Assembly: GCF_009728145.1 (NCBI RefSeq)
Contig: NZ_WOCA01000008.1
Coordinates: 1 to 64,000, forward strand
Source: Ornithinibacillus caprae
GTDB taxonomy: Bacteria; Bacillota; Bacilli; Bacillales; Amphibacillaceae
Direction: 5' to 3'
DNA length: 64,000 bases
Shown piece by piece: positions 43,346 to 53,300 of this stretch. The notes beneath the pieces were generated by a model. The model saw only the letters and a list, made by a program, of their open reading frames with translations. It did no database searches and had not been told where the DNA came from. How positions within the stretch are numbered: position 1 is the first letter of the stretch; every line of letters starts with the position of its first letter. Made by a program: the position numbers and the translations under genes.

Positions 43346-43362
43346 TTGAAAGTTCACTTATT
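43321..43362 (+). repeat. Truncated structured repeat forming the 3' end of the giant kinase gene
   Basis: AACGGGCGGTAAGTCGCTCC followed by ACTGATTGAAAGTTCACTTA matches the two ends of the A/B repeat with the middle deleted. It supplies the last residues (RTGGKSLH) and the stop codon of the kinase gene. Confidence 0.65.
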
Positions 43363-43470
43363 AATGCCCAAAAAATGCTGAGTTTTCTATTATTAAATGG
43401 TTTACTTGCTTCGTATAAGCATGTATCATTAATAATGTATTCAAAGCTTAAGTAGGGAGGTTTACAATCG

Positions 43471-43710
43471 ATGGCTTTTGTTATTTTAGATCCATGTGGG
43501 CCGGAGAAGGCAGCAGAATGTGTTACCGTATGCCCCGTTGATTGTATAGAAGAAGGACCAGATCAGTTTTACATAGATCCAGATGTTTGTATTGATTGCG
43601 GAGCTTGTAAAGCGGCATGTCCTGTAAGCGCAATAGAAGAGGAATATGATTTAACGCCTGATCAAGAAGTATTTTTAGAGAAGGCAGAAGCATTTTTTGC
43701 TAATAGATAA
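43471..43710 (+). CDS. Ferredoxin (7Fe-type, two-cluster)
   Basis: A 79-residue acidic electron carrier. The first cluster motif is Cys9-x7-Cys17-x3-Cys21-P ... Cys25, the second CIDCGACKAACP, the pattern of 7Fe (3Fe-4S plus 4Fe-4S) ferredoxins common in bacilli. GGGAGG precedes the ATG. Single gene with its own terminator; electron partner unknown. Confidence 0.88.
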   Translation: MAFVILDPCGPEKAAECVTVCPVDCIEEGPDQFYIDPDVCIDCGACKAACPVSAIEEEYDLTPDQEVFLEKAEAFFANR

Positions 43711-43727
43711 GTATAGTTAATATATAG

Positions 43728-43759
43728 AAAAGACCATTTCGTTGGGAAATGGTCTTTTT
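43728..43759 (+). terminator. Terminator of the ferredoxin gene
   Basis: AAAAGACCATTTC pairs perfectly with GAAATGGTCTTTT across a 4-nt loop and continues into TTTTT. Confidence 0.9.
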
Positions 43760-43779
43760 GTTGTGTGCATAATCGTAGG

Positions 43780-43920
43780 GGAATCAGCGGATTGGGGGAG
43801 TAATTCAGCGGATTGAGAGAGTAATTCAGCGGATTGGGAGCATAATTCAGCACATCCGGAGAGTAATTCAGTATTTCCAGACCATAATTCAGCACATCCG
43901 AACCATAATTCAGCATTACC
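43780..43920 (-). repeat. Tandem array of 21-bp units, TGCTGAATTA family (inverted)
   Basis: Six to seven units of 21 bp with core TAATTCAGC on the + strand, i.e. GCTGAATTA on the minus strand, the same core as 20097-20219. The variable 11-bp parts differ (GGATTGGGGGA, ACATCCGGAGA, ATTTCCAGACC). Noncoding, between the ferredoxin terminator and the MerR promoter. Confidence 0.82.
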
Positions 43921-43947
43921 AAAAATCATGAATCTTTTATAATAGTA

Positions 43948-43978
43948 TTGAACTTAACGTTAACGTTAATGATAAACT
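43948..43978 (+). promoter_or_regulatory. MerR-type promoter and operator
   Basis: TTGAAC (43948-43953) and TAAACT (43973-43978) are separated by 19 bp, the long spacer typical of MerR-controlled promoters. A perfect palindrome TTAACGTTAACGTTAA (43954-43969) fills the spacer. It is the likely binding site of the MerR protein encoded at 44040. Confidence 0.7.
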
Positions 43979-44039
43979 AGTATTGTTAGAAAATTAGCTA
44001 AATAAATGCAGGTTGGATCAGGGATAAAGGTGAGGGCGT

Positions 44040-44435
44040 ATGACAGATAAAGGAACATATTCGATTTCAGACATAGCAAAACAATTTGGAATAACAACAA
44101 GAACGGTTCGCTATTATGAAGAGTTAGGATTAATACATCCGGAGAGATCTGCTGGTGGACAACGAGTGTTTACTAGAAAAGAGCAAATCCGGCTGCAGCT
44201 TGTTTTTCGTGGGAAAAAATACGGATTTAGCTTAGAGGAAATTAGAGAAATGATCCAGTTATTTGATCGTGACCCAACAGGAAAGCAACAACTACAAAAA
44301 ACAATCGAATATGGAAAGGGGAAAATAGAGGAGGTGTCGAATCGGATAGAGGATTTAGTAAGAATTCGTACAGAGATGGAAAGGTTACTGGAAGATTTTC
44401 AAACTAAATTAGATGAGTTGGAGAGTGATTCGTAA
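44040..44435 (+). CDS. MerR family regulator (LiuR-like)
   Basis: A 131-residue regulator: N-terminal MerR helix-turn-helix and wing (YSISDIAKQFGITTRTVRYYEELGLIHPERS), then a coiled-coil dimerisation helix (about 75-130) without metal-binding Cys. It is followed by an acyl-CoA synthetase (1-nt overlap) and an acyl-CoA dehydrogenase, the context of LiuR-type regulators of fatty or branched-chain acid breakdown. The palindrome with 19-bp spacer upstream suggests autoregulation. Confidence 0.85.
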   Translation: MTDKGTYSISDIAKQFGITTRTVRYYEELGLIHPERSAGGQRVFTRKEQIRLQLVFRGKKYGFSLEEIREMIQLFDRDPTGKQQLQKTIEYGKGKIEEVSNRIEDLVRIRTEMERLLEDFQTKLDELESDS

Positions 44436-45949
44436 TGAATATACCAAATATACTTGCAGCGCAAGCAAGGAAATACCCAAATAAGGAAGCATTGGTTACA
44501 CCTCAGGAACGACTAACCTATTTAGAATGGAATGAAGCAGTCAATAAGTTAGCTAATAGTTTAAGTGAGCTAGGCGTACAGACAGGAGATAAGGTTGTAC
44601 TTCATATGCCGAATACAAAGGAATTTTTATTCACTTATTTTGCTGTGCAACGCCTTGGTGCATTAATTGTTCCGATAAACGCAAAACTTGTCCAACAGGA
44701 GATTACTTATATTTTAGAACATAGTGATGCAAAGGTATTTGTCACACATGAATTGCTTTTTCCACAACTGGAAAACCTCTCAGATGAACATGATCTGATT
44801 TTCATTAAAACAGGATCTCGAGTAGGTGAATGGTTATCATTTGAAAATCTGCTGGCAGAAGGAAGCAAAACTGAAATAACTTGTCCATTAACGGAGGATG
44901 ATGAGGCTTCTATCTTATATACTTCAGGAACAACCGGTACCCCCAAAGGAGTTGTATTCACATACCGAAGCATCCTAACAGTAGCAAGAATGATTTGCAT
45001 TGAAATGACGATGAAACCTGAAAGTAGGGTGCTTCATATGATGCCATTAAGTCACTCGGCACCTTTACATCTTTTTATGGTGGCAGGAACATATGTCGGT
45101 GCAACACATGTATTAGTTCCTACCTTTACACCAGATCTACTACTAGAAACCGTTGCGAAAGAAAAAACTACCCATTTCTTCGGAGCACCGATTGCATATT
45201 TAGCTAGTAGCAAGCACCCTAAAATTAATGAATTTGATCTATCATCCATGGAATATTGGGTTTATGGGGGAGCACCTTTATCAATGCAAGAGGTTCAGTT
45301 TGTTCAAGAGAAATTTCAAACCAATCGCCTAATTTGTGTGTATGGATTAACAGAAGCTGGGCCAAATGGTACATTACTCGGATTTGAGGAACACGATACC
45401 AAAGCAGGAAGTATTGGTAAACGAGCAGCACTAGATTGTGAAATTCGAATTGTAGATGAAAATGACGAAGATGTGGAGCAAGGTGAAATTGGTGAAATCA
45501 TTCTTCGTGGGGAAGGGAATATGAAGGAATACTATAAGTCCCCAGAAGAAACTACAAAATCTATACGCGGAGAGTGGCTATATACCGGAGATATGGCGAT
45601 GCAGGACGAGGATGGATACTATTGGGTGATTGACCGGAAGAAAGACATGATCATTTCTGGGGGCGTAAATATTTACCCGAAGGAAGTTGAAAATCTATTA
45701 ATTACACACCCGGTTATTGCTGATGTTGCTGTAGTTGGTGTTCCGAATCCAGATTGGGGGGAAACGGTTAAAGCTTTTGTTGTAACCGAAGGAGAGGTAG
45801 ATAATCTAGCAGATATCTGTAAGGATTATTTGCAGGATAAGTTAGCTGATTATAAGATTCCGAGATTATACGAAAAAATGGAAGCGCTTCCTAGGAATGC
45901 TACAGGGAAATTATTAAAAAATCAGCTACGTGAAAGGATAACAAACTAG
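44435..45949 (+). CDS. Acyl-CoA synthetase (class I adenylate-forming, long-chain type)
   Basis: ATP-dependent CoA ligase, 504 residues. AMP-binding motif YTSGTTGTPKGVV at about 162-174, YGLTEAGP, GEWLYTGDMAMQDEDGYYWVIDRKKDMIISGG and C-terminal catalytic Lys in NATGKLLK. It activates a fatty or other carboxylic acid for the acyl-CoA dehydrogenase downstream. It starts at 44435 overlapping the MerR stop (TAATG). Chain-length preference cannot be read from sequence. Confidence 0.88.
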   Translation: MNIPNILAAQARKYPNKEALVTPQERLTYLEWNEAVNKLANSLSELGVQTGDKVVLHMPNTKEFLFTYFAVQRLGALIVPINAKLVQQEITYILEHSDAKVFVTHELLFPQLENLSDEHDLIFIKTGSRVGEWLSFENLLAEGSKTEITCPLTEDDEASILYTSGTTGTPKGVVFTYRSILTVARMICIEMTMKPESRVLHMMPLSHSAPLHLFMVAGTYVGATHVLVPTFTPDLLLETVAKEKTTHFFGAPIAYLASSKHPKINEFDLSSMEYWVYGGAPLSMQEVQFVQEKFQTNRLICVYGLTEAGPNGTLLGFEEHDTKAGSIGKRAALDCEIRIVDENDEDVEQGEIGEIILRGEGNMKEYYKSPEETTKSIRGEWLYTGDMAMQDEDGYYWVIDRKKDMIISGGVNIYPKEVENLLITHPVIADVAVVGVPNPDWGETVKAFVVTEGEVDNLADICKDYLQDKLADYKIPRLYEKMEALPRNATGKLLKNQLRERITN

Positions 45950-45964
45950 GGAAGGATGAGGAGA

Positions 45965-47632
45965 ATGACAAACTATTATCGGCAGGATCCTAACCTGAAA
46001 GGCATACTTCAACATATGCTACCAGAGGATTTCTTTAAGTGGGCAGACGAGGAATTGGACGCTTTTGGAGCGTTATGTGCAGGACCGATTGATGAACGTG
46101 CAGTTCATACCGATCGGGAAGGACAGCCACGGTTAATACGGTATGACAAAATGGGAGAAGAAGTGTCGCAAGTATGGTTAAACGAAGGGTATAAACAGAC
46201 AATTACAGATACCTATCATACAGGAATTGTAGGGTATGTTCATAAGGAAATTCCGGAATTAGGTCGAAAAGGAAACTATGTCTATTCATTTGCCCAAGCT
46301 TATTTACTATCCCACGCTGAAGCTGGCTTCTATTGTCCTGTAACCTTGTCAAAAGCAACAGCTTATTTGATTGACCATTATGCTTCATCGAAATTAAAAG
46401 AACAGTTTTTACCCCATGTCCTCTCTACAGGGGATGTGGAGTTATATGAAGGTGCCACTTTTTTAACAGAGCGGCAGGGTGGTTCGGATGTCGGTGCGAA
46501 TGAAGTGAAAGCGGTAAAAGATGGGGATGCATTCCGAATTTCAGGTGAAAAGTATTTTGCTAGTAATGCAGGAACATGTGGCGTAGCTATGGTGCTGGCA
46601 CGAATAGAAGGGGCTCCAAATGGAACAAAAGGACTTAGCTTATTTCTTGTACCATGGGAAGAGAATCGCACAGAGGGACTACTGCGAATTCGTAGATTAA
46701 AAGATAAGCTAGGTGTTCGTGCTGTACCTTCTGCAGAGGTTGAGTTTGAGAATGCTAAAGGGTATTTAGTTGGTGAAGAAAATCAAGGATTCTACTATAT
46801 GATTGAAGCCTTAAACTTATCTCGTGTTTCCAATGCGATTGCTTCATTAGGGATCATGAAAAGAGCTTATTTGGAGGCTAGAAATTATGCGCTTCAGCGA
46901 GAGGCATTTGGAAGTAAATTAACGAATTATCCCATGGTTCAAGCAACATTAAGTAAGCTCGTTGCAAAACAGGAAGTAGAAATGAATGCTATGTTTGAAG
47001 TGATACAATTAATGGATCAAGTGATGGGGAAGGAGACGAAGACAAAAGCATCTCAAAAAGATCAGCTCTTATTCCGTTTGTATGTTGCGATTATGAAAAA
47101 AGAAACTGCAGAGCAGGCTATTCATTTTGCTCATGAAGCAATTGAAATGCACGGTGGAAATGGTTATATTGAGGATTTTGTTACACCACGTCTATTACGA
47201 GATGCCCAAGTGTTAACCGTTTGGGAAGGTACGGCTAATATTTTAGGACTAGAGGTATTACGATTAATCGGGAAATACAATGTAGGGAGCTTGTTTGTAG
47301 AAGAAATGCTTGATCGTTTGGAAAATGCACATGGGATTGATGAAGAAATTGATGTTTGGGTTCGTCGACTAGTAGAGACGACCAACAAATTAGATCATAA
47401 GATAAAGGAATTGAAAGAAAAATCTCCTCAACTTCAAACCTATTATTGCAAACAAATTGCTGAAAACATGGCTACTATTTTTGAAAGTGTAGTAGCTGTT
47501 GATTTAATGTCCAAAAATGATTCCAGGAAAAAAAGCATTTCAGAAGTATATTTGCATACGGTATGGAATCATGATGATGATGTAGAGGAGCCAGTCGAGT
47601 TAGAAAGATTTAAAGAATTGGTGATGGTATAA
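45965..47632 (+). CDS. Acyl-CoA dehydrogenase, AidB-like
   Basis: FAD-dependent dehydrogenase of 555 residues, longer than classic ACADs and arranged like AidB: an N-terminal extension (about 1-150), TERQGGSDVGAN in the flavin domain, and a C-terminal helical domain with HGGNGYIEDFVTPRLLRDAQVLTVWEGTANIL. I prefer ATG 45965 because GGGAAGG is 9 nt upstream; ATG 45956 is too close to it. Co-transcribed with the synthetase. It may act in beta-oxidation; AidB members also bind DNA, so the role is not fixed. Confidence 0.85.
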   Translation: MTNYYRQDPNLKGILQHMLPEDFFKWADEELDAFGALCAGPIDERAVHTDREGQPRLIRYDKMGEEVSQVWLNEGYKQTITDTYHTGIVGYVHKEIPELGRKGNYVYSFAQAYLLSHAEAGFYCPVTLSKATAYLIDHYASSKLKEQFLPHVLSTGDVELYEGATFLTERQGGSDVGANEVKAVKDGDAFRISGEKYFASNAGTCGVAMVLARIEGAPNGTKGLSLFLVPWEENRTEGLLRIRRLKDKLGVRAVPSAEVEFENAKGYLVGEENQGFYYMIEALNLSRVSNAIASLGIMKRAYLEARNYALQREAFGSKLTNYPMVQATLSKLVAKQEVEMNAMFEVIQLMDQVMGKETKTKASQKDQLLFRLYVAIMKKETAEQAIHFAHEAIEMHGGNGYIEDFVTPRLLRDAQVLTVWEGTANILGLEVLRLIGKYNVGSLFVEEMLDRLENAHGIDEEIDVWVRRLVETTNKLDHKIKELKEKSPQLQTYYCKQIAENMATIFESVVAVDLMSKNDSRKKSISEVYLHTVWNHDDDVEEPVELERFKELVMV

Positions 47633-47642
47633 CGTCATCATT

Positions 47643-47682
47643 AAAAAACCCCGTTATCATCAGAACAACAGATGGTAGCGGG
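47643..47682 (-). terminator. Terminator of the 45-aa minus-strand gene
   Basis: A 12-bp stem with two G-T pairs (47650-47661 with 47671-47682) is followed on the minus strand by GGTTTTTT. It also sits after the acyl-CoA dehydrogenase gene and may act in both directions. Confidence 0.8.
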
Positions 47683-47695
47683 ATTCATATCTTCA

Positions 47696-47833
47696 TTATT
47701 TTTCATCTACTATTTCAGCTATTTTACTTGTAATCCATCGTTTGGCTGTTTTCTCATCAATTTCATAGACTTTACCTGCCCGTAATAGTTCCCCATGGTA
47801 TGCTGTTTGAACGTTCATTCTTACTTTAACCAT
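47696..47833 (-). CDS. Small protein of 45 residues, phage-structural-like motif
   Basis: Encodes MVKVRMNVQTAYHG ... AGKVYEIDEKTAKRWI ... EIVDEK. The G-x-V-Y-E-I-D-E-x-T-A-K-x-W-I pattern resembles short phage or phage-derived proteins of unknown role that stabilise virion or packaging proteins. GGGAG lies 8 nt before the ATG, and a strong terminator follows the stop. No other phage genes are near. I am fairly sure it is expressed, not what it does. Positions 47834-48045 hold nothing else identifiable. Confidence 0.6.
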   Translation of the reverse strand: MVKVRMNVQTAYHGELLRAGKVYEIDEKTAKRWITSKIAEIVDEK

Positions 47834-48045
47834 CTACATATCTCCCTTGTGTCTAATACTTGATTCTAATACTAATTATATCACTTTTTTTTGTTTCTCT
47901 CCTATACAAAGATAGGGAAAAAAATAAAATTTATTGATTCATCATAATTAAAATCTAATACTCCACCTTGCTTGTTTATAGTCTAAACCGATGTATTTGT
48001 ATATGAATACCATAAGTATATAGGATGATTAACAGGTGATGAAAG

Positions 48046-48579
48046 ATGGGGGAATATTATTTAGGTGCAGGCTTGCAAGCAATTGGTACGGTTCTATCAG
48101 CAATATCCGTTACTCCAACAGGTTTTATTGATAAAAATGATCAACATGATTTAAATGTTCTAGGAAATACACTACAAGCTACGGGAAGTGCATTACAGGC
48201 ATCAGGGCAAACTACATTAAGTTCGCTCGGAAATAAAGCTCAAGCAGTTGGAAATACAACCGTTATATATGGATTATTAATTTCCAATAGTGAGGAACAA
48301 AAACTGATCTTATCAATAAAAGGGGAATTAATCCAAGCATTAGGAGGTGGCATATCTTTTGTTAGTACGGGTGGTCTGGGTAATCCATCCTTCAATAGAA
48401 TCGGTAACTTATTGCAAGCAATTGGTAATTCCTTGCAAGCCATTGGCGGAAAACAGAAACTACAAAGTATAAGCAAACGTGTCGTAGGTGATGATGGAAG
48501 TTTCTTTATTTTGATAGGTAGTTGGATACAAGCATTTGGTGCAATCCTTATTGCACTTAATTATATAGCTCAAGAGTAG
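48046..48579 (+). CDS. DUF6944 family repetitive protein
   Basis: A 177-residue protein rich in Gly, Ala, Leu and Gln made of repeats of the form L-G-N-x-L-Q-A-x-G-x-x-L-Q-A-x-G (e.g. LGNTLQATGSALQASG and IGNLLQAIGNSLQAIGG). The repeats would form amphipathic or glycine-zipper-like helices. No signal peptide is visible. The family appears limited to Bacillaceae and has no known function. AGGTGATGAAAG precedes the ATG. It stands alone, followed by the long noncoding repeat. Confidence 0.7.
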   Translation: MGEYYLGAGLQAIGTVLSAISVTPTGFIDKNDQHDLNVLGNTLQATGSALQASGQTTLSSLGNKAQAVGNTTVIYGLLISNSEEQKLILSIKGELIQALGGGISFVSTGGLGNPSFNRIGNLLQAIGNSLQAIGGKQKLQSISKRVVGDDGSFFILIGSWIQAFGAILIALNYIAQE

Positions 48580-48677
48580 GAAAAACGAGACTGTAACAAC
48601 TCCATTCCAAAGACGAATGATTTAGGGCAAGAAGTATAGGATGGTATTTTTTTACTGCTGAATCTTAAGTCGTAGTT

Positions 48678-49326
48678 GATGTAGAAAGCGCAGTAACTTA
48701 TTGCCTAGTAAACACGCAAGAGAGGACCAAGTACCAGCAACGTGATTTACGCTTCGAGCAGTCGCTTTCACTTCCAGCACAAGGGCGACATCTGTTCAAG
48801 CTCCTTACATTCACTTTCACAGTGTCTACTTTGCCGCGGACACGGCTTCAGCCAGGAAACATCTTAAATATACTACTTTTCCCTTGCGCAGAGGAACTAT
48901 GCTTCAAAGTGATACGATCAGACTTAGGCAATCAATGTGAGGTATTTAGGTACGTGCTGTTCCCGCAGGACAAAGGTCTTCAGTGGGCCAAGTAATCGCA
49001 GGCTAAAAGAATACTTCGACAGCTTTACATCGTTTGAAATTTTTGAGGAAACGGCTGCGCTCCGCTCCAATGACTAGACTAAAACAAGTTATTTTATAAA
49101 TTAAAGAGCAAAATCATAGCGGAGAAAATACACGAGGCCTCCTTGAAAAAGCAAACCACTTTTTCTGTGTGCGATGGAACGCTGACGTAGCTTTCCTAAT
49201 CCTGCGGGAGCAAAGACATCCGTGAGATCCCGCAGTGCGACAGCACGAGGAAGCTCACCAGCCGCCCGCGGAAAGGAAGTGTATTTTCGGAGCGAGTAAT
49301 AAAGCACCAACCATCATTTCCGGTTA
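48678..49326 (+). repeat. Long noncoding dispersed repeat, copy 2 (~650 bp)
   Basis: Same orientation and boundaries as copy 1 at 31340-31878 but longer by two internal segments (about 48770-48815 and 49136-49198). The GC-rich stem-forming core with inverted ends GGAGAAAATACAC and GTGTATTTTCGGAGCG is at about 49122-49294. Substitutions and indels ignore reading frames, so it is noncoding. 48580-48677 and 49327-49378 show nothing else. Confidence 0.8.
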
Positions 49327-49378
49327 TTGCGGATTCTATGTAAAATTACCAACAAAGCTTACAAAAATTATCCCAAAA

Positions 49379-49498
49379 GAAAATCCGAACTAAAACTAAT
49401 TAGTTCGGATTTTCCATTGATTGATATACTTTATCACGTATAGTTGAAGTTCCACCACCTCAACTCCACGATGTGAAACCAATGAAGATGCACTTTAT
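49379..49498 (+). repeat. Degenerate structured repeats between long repeat and cheR
   Basis: A 14-bp stem AAAATCCGAACTAA/TTAGTTCGGATTTT (49380-49393 with 49400-49413) is followed by CCATTGATTGATATACTTTATC, the same plan as 12271-12322 with a matching A-to-C/T-to-G change in both arms. Then a shortened A/B-like element runs from TTTATCACG to GCACTTTATC and touches the cheR stop. Confidence 0.65.
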
Positions 49499-50352
49499 CT
49501 CACCTTTTGATACAATTTTTGTTTTGGACTTAATGGGTCGTAACATTCCGCTTTATCTTTATTAGCGATCATTTCTTTATCTCCAAGACCTAATACACCG
49601 AACATACTTAAACTATTATAAAAAAGATCATGTACTTTATATTGCAGTTGCTTATTAAAATATATTAAGACATTTCTACAAAGGATTACATGAAATTCAT
49701 TGAATGATTGATCCGTAACAAGGTTATGCTGTGCGAAAATGATATTTCTTGATAAGGTAGGGTGAAACTTTGCATTATTATTTGTAACGGTGTAATACTC
49801 TGAAAAAGCCATTTTCCCACCAGCTTGTAGATAATTATTGGTATATTTTTTCATGTTTTCTAGTGGAAATTGTCCATTTTTAGCTATTTTCAATACTTTA
49901 TCATTAATATCAGTTGCATATATTTTGGTTTTCTCATATAGTCCTTCTTCTTGTAAGAGGATTGCCATCGAATATACTTCTTCACCGGTAGCACATCCAG
50001 CATGCCAAATCCTGATGGATGGGTAGGTACGTAATAATGGGACAACTTTTTCTCGAAAATGGAAGAAAAAAGATGGGTCACGAAACATTTCGGTTACGTT
50101 GATAGAAAAATCTGCAATTAGATTTTCTAAACATGTTGGTTCATATAGCACCTTATCTAATAATTCGAGAATACTCGAAAGCTTCTCCTTATATACACGG
50201 TGCCAGATTCTTCGTTTTATGGAATTATAAGCGTAATCGCGAAAATCATAGCCATACCACTCATATATTCCGTCTAAAAATAATTTGATTTGTAGACGTT
50301 CTAATTCTTCGGAGGAACCATCTTGGCCCTTGTCATTGAAAGTAGTTTCCAT
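49495..50352 (-). CDS. CheR-type protein-glutamate/histidine-kinase-associated methyltransferase
   Basis: SAM-dependent methyltransferase of the CheR family, 285 residues. N-terminal helical domain (about 15-85) and a Rossmann domain with IRIWHAGCATGEEVYS (SAM site) and HVILCRNVLIYFN (CheR motif). No C-terminal pentapeptide-binding tail. The start is uncertain: ATG 50352 lies just after the kinase stop; ATG 50370 inside the kinase 3' end is the alternative. It is coupled to the hybrid kinase rather than to chemotaxis genes, so it may methylate that sensor or another receptor (inference). Confidence 0.82.
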   Translation of the reverse strand: METTFNDKGQDGSSEELERLQIKLFLDGIYEWYGYDFRDYAYNSIKRRIWHRVYKEKLSSILELLDKVLYEPTCLENLIADFSINVTEMFRDPSFFFHFREKVVPLLRTYPSIRIWHAGCATGEEVYSMAILLQEEGLYEKTKIYATDINDKVLKIAKNGQFPLENMKKYTNNYLQAGGKMAFSEYYTVTNNNAKFHPTLSRNIIFAQHNLVTDQSFNEFHVILCRNVLIYFNKQLQYKVHDLFYNSLSMFGVLGLGDKEMIANKDKAECYDPLSPKQKLYQKVR

Positions 50353-50353
50353 G

Positions 50354-53300
50354 TTAGTTATCTTTCCCATCTTGATTAAATAACCATACTTTGATTAAGG
50401 AAATGAGTTGTTCGGGATTAATAGGTTTGACTATATAATCCGATGCACCAGCTGCAAGGCATTTTTCTCGATCTTCTATCATTGCTTTTGCGGTTAAAGC
50501 AATGATCGGCAGCTCTTTGAACGATGGTATTTCGCGAATCCTCGTAATAGCTTCATATCCATCCATTTCAGGCATCATAATATCCATTAACACGATATCA
50601 ATACCAGGAGTACTCTTTAGCATTTCTAGTCCTTCTAATCCATTTTCGGCAAAGCTAACATCCATTCCTTGCACTTCAAGAATGCTAGATAATGCATAGA
50701 CATTACGAACATCATCATCTACAATTAAAGCCCTCATATTACTAAAAACGGTTGATTTTATTTCTTCCTGTGAAGCAACTTGGCTCATTTGGTCTGTTTC
50801 CTGTTGATCATCAACTAAGAATAGTTTCAATTCTTCCTTTAATCGTTGTGGAGAATGTTGATCTTTTATAATAATCGTATGCGTGTATTTATTTAAATAG
50901 CGTTCCTCTTTCGATGTGAGATCTCTGCCAGTATAAACAATTACTTTTAATTCATCATTTTTTTCAAGTTCCATCATTTCTTCCAGAAGTTCAAAGCCTG
51001 TTGTATCTGTTAGCCCTAGGTCTAACACAACACAATCAAATTTGGTTCGTGTCAGTTCCTTAATCGCCTCACTACCTGTGGACACAGCCTTGATGATAAC
51101 ATTCATTTCACCAACCAATTCTAATAAGCTATTTCGTTGAACAAGATCATCATCTACAATTAATAATCGTTTAATGTGACTATTTTCTTCTACAATTAAT
51201 TTGGTAGCTTGTTCTGGTTGCGTAATGATCTCATGTTTTATTTCTTGCTGAGGTGGTTTAGCTTCTGGCTCGACAGTTCCAGCTAATTCCTCCAGCCATA
51301 GTGGATTGTTAGAATCAGTTTGATCATCATAATCTGTTACATAGAACGTGAAGGTACTACCTTTTCCTTCTTCACTGTCAACGGTTAGGCTCCCTCCTAA
51401 TAAGGAGGCGATTTCCTTACTAATGGATAGTCCAAGTCCAGTTCCACCATATTTGCGGCTTGTCGTTCCATCAGCTTGCTGGAAGGCATCAAAAATAAGT
51501 TCTTGATTTTCTTTTGAAATTCCAATTCCTGTATCATGTACGGAGAATACATAGGTTGGTTTCATGCCTATTAATTGTTGTTTCGTAATTTCAAGGGTTA
51601 CTTCCCCTTTTTTCGTAAATTTAAAGGCATTGGATAAAAGATTCTTAAGTACTTGTTGGATTTTAATTTCATCACTGTAAATCGTTTCTGGTAACTTATT
51701 ATCATAATTAATATGGAATTGCACATTCTTTTTATCAGCAACTGGTCTAAAATTACTTTCTACAAATTCAGCTAAATCATGTACATGGACATGACTCGTA
51801 TGAACATCCATTTTTCCAGATTCAATTTTAGATAGATCAAGAATATCGTTAATTAATGCTAGTAAATCTCTACCGGAAGAATAGATTGTGTTGGCATATT
51901 CCACTTGTTTAGGGGATAGTGCACCTTCTGTATTTTCCGATAGTAAATTAGACAAAATTAACATACTATTTAAAGGTGTTCGTAATTCATGTGACATATT
52001 TGCTAGAAACTCAGATTTATATTTAGAGCTTAGTGCCAGCTGTTTTGCTCTTTCTTCTAACTCCATGCGTGCTTGTTCTAATTCTTGATTTTTCTCTTCA
52101 AATCTCTTGTTTTGTTCTTCTAAGTCGTTCGCTTTTTCTTCTAATTCAACATTCGTTTGTTCCAATTCTTCCTGTTGCATTTGAAGCTTCTCTTCTGATT
52201 CTCGAAGTGCAATCGTTTGTTGTTCTAATTCTTCATTCGTAGTTTTTAGTTCATCCTGTTGTGTTTGTAGTTCTTCTGATTGTGCTTGAATTTCTTCCAT
52301 TAATGTTTGGCTTTCCTCTAAAGCTTTAGCAAGCTTATATCTACCAATTACGCTTTCAAGCATAATACCTAAGTCAGAGGATAGTTCTTCAATTACAGAA
52401 CGTTCACTTTCACTAAACGATTCAAAGGATGCAATCTCTAGAACTGCTTTTACATCATTTTCAAATAGTATTGGTACCACGTATAGGTTGAGTGGAGGCG
52501 CTTCTCCAAGTCCTGATTTAATAGAAACATAGTCTGATGGAACATGAGATAAGATAATCGGTGTTTTTTCTAATGCTGCTTGTCCTATTAATCCTTCGCC
52601 TAAATGGATTTCATTTGTCATATGCTTTCTTTCTTGAAAGGCATAGGATGCACGTAGCTTGAAAACTGGCTCTTGCTCATGGTCTAATTCTTCTTTTACA
52701 TAAAAGACAGCGTGACTACCATTTACTAATGGAATCACTTTAGATAGAAATGTTTCTAAAAGGGTTTCAACAGATTTTGCCCCAGTTAAACTTGAGGTAA
52801 CATCAGCAATATTTGACTTTGTCCAAATTAATTCCTTTTCTGATTTCCTTTTTTCTTCTACTGCAGCAGCTAATTGATTAAATGATTGGGCAACTTCTCC
52901 TATCTCATCATTTGCAGAGACTTCTACTCTAGTGTCTAAATCTATATTTTCATTAGCTATATCATTCATCGCTTTTGATACTTTATTTAATCGAGAGGAT
53001 AATAACCAAACCGTTCTAAATAGTAAAAGTAAAATAAAAAAGGTCGATACAGCAATGATTACGGATTGAAGGATAATGCTTCTAGAAAAATCCTCCTCTA
53101 CAGTTGCAATGGTAGAATTCATACCAGCTTCAAAGGTTGTTAATATTTCCGAAATGGATGCCATAAATTGACTATGAAAATCCTGTGATGTTTCTTGCAT
53201 TAAGGCTGTTGCTGCATCGTTTTCTCCAGCTGTGACTAATTGAAGTATTTGGTCTTGGTATGTATTATACTTTTCATTAGTCTCTATTAAATCATTAACT

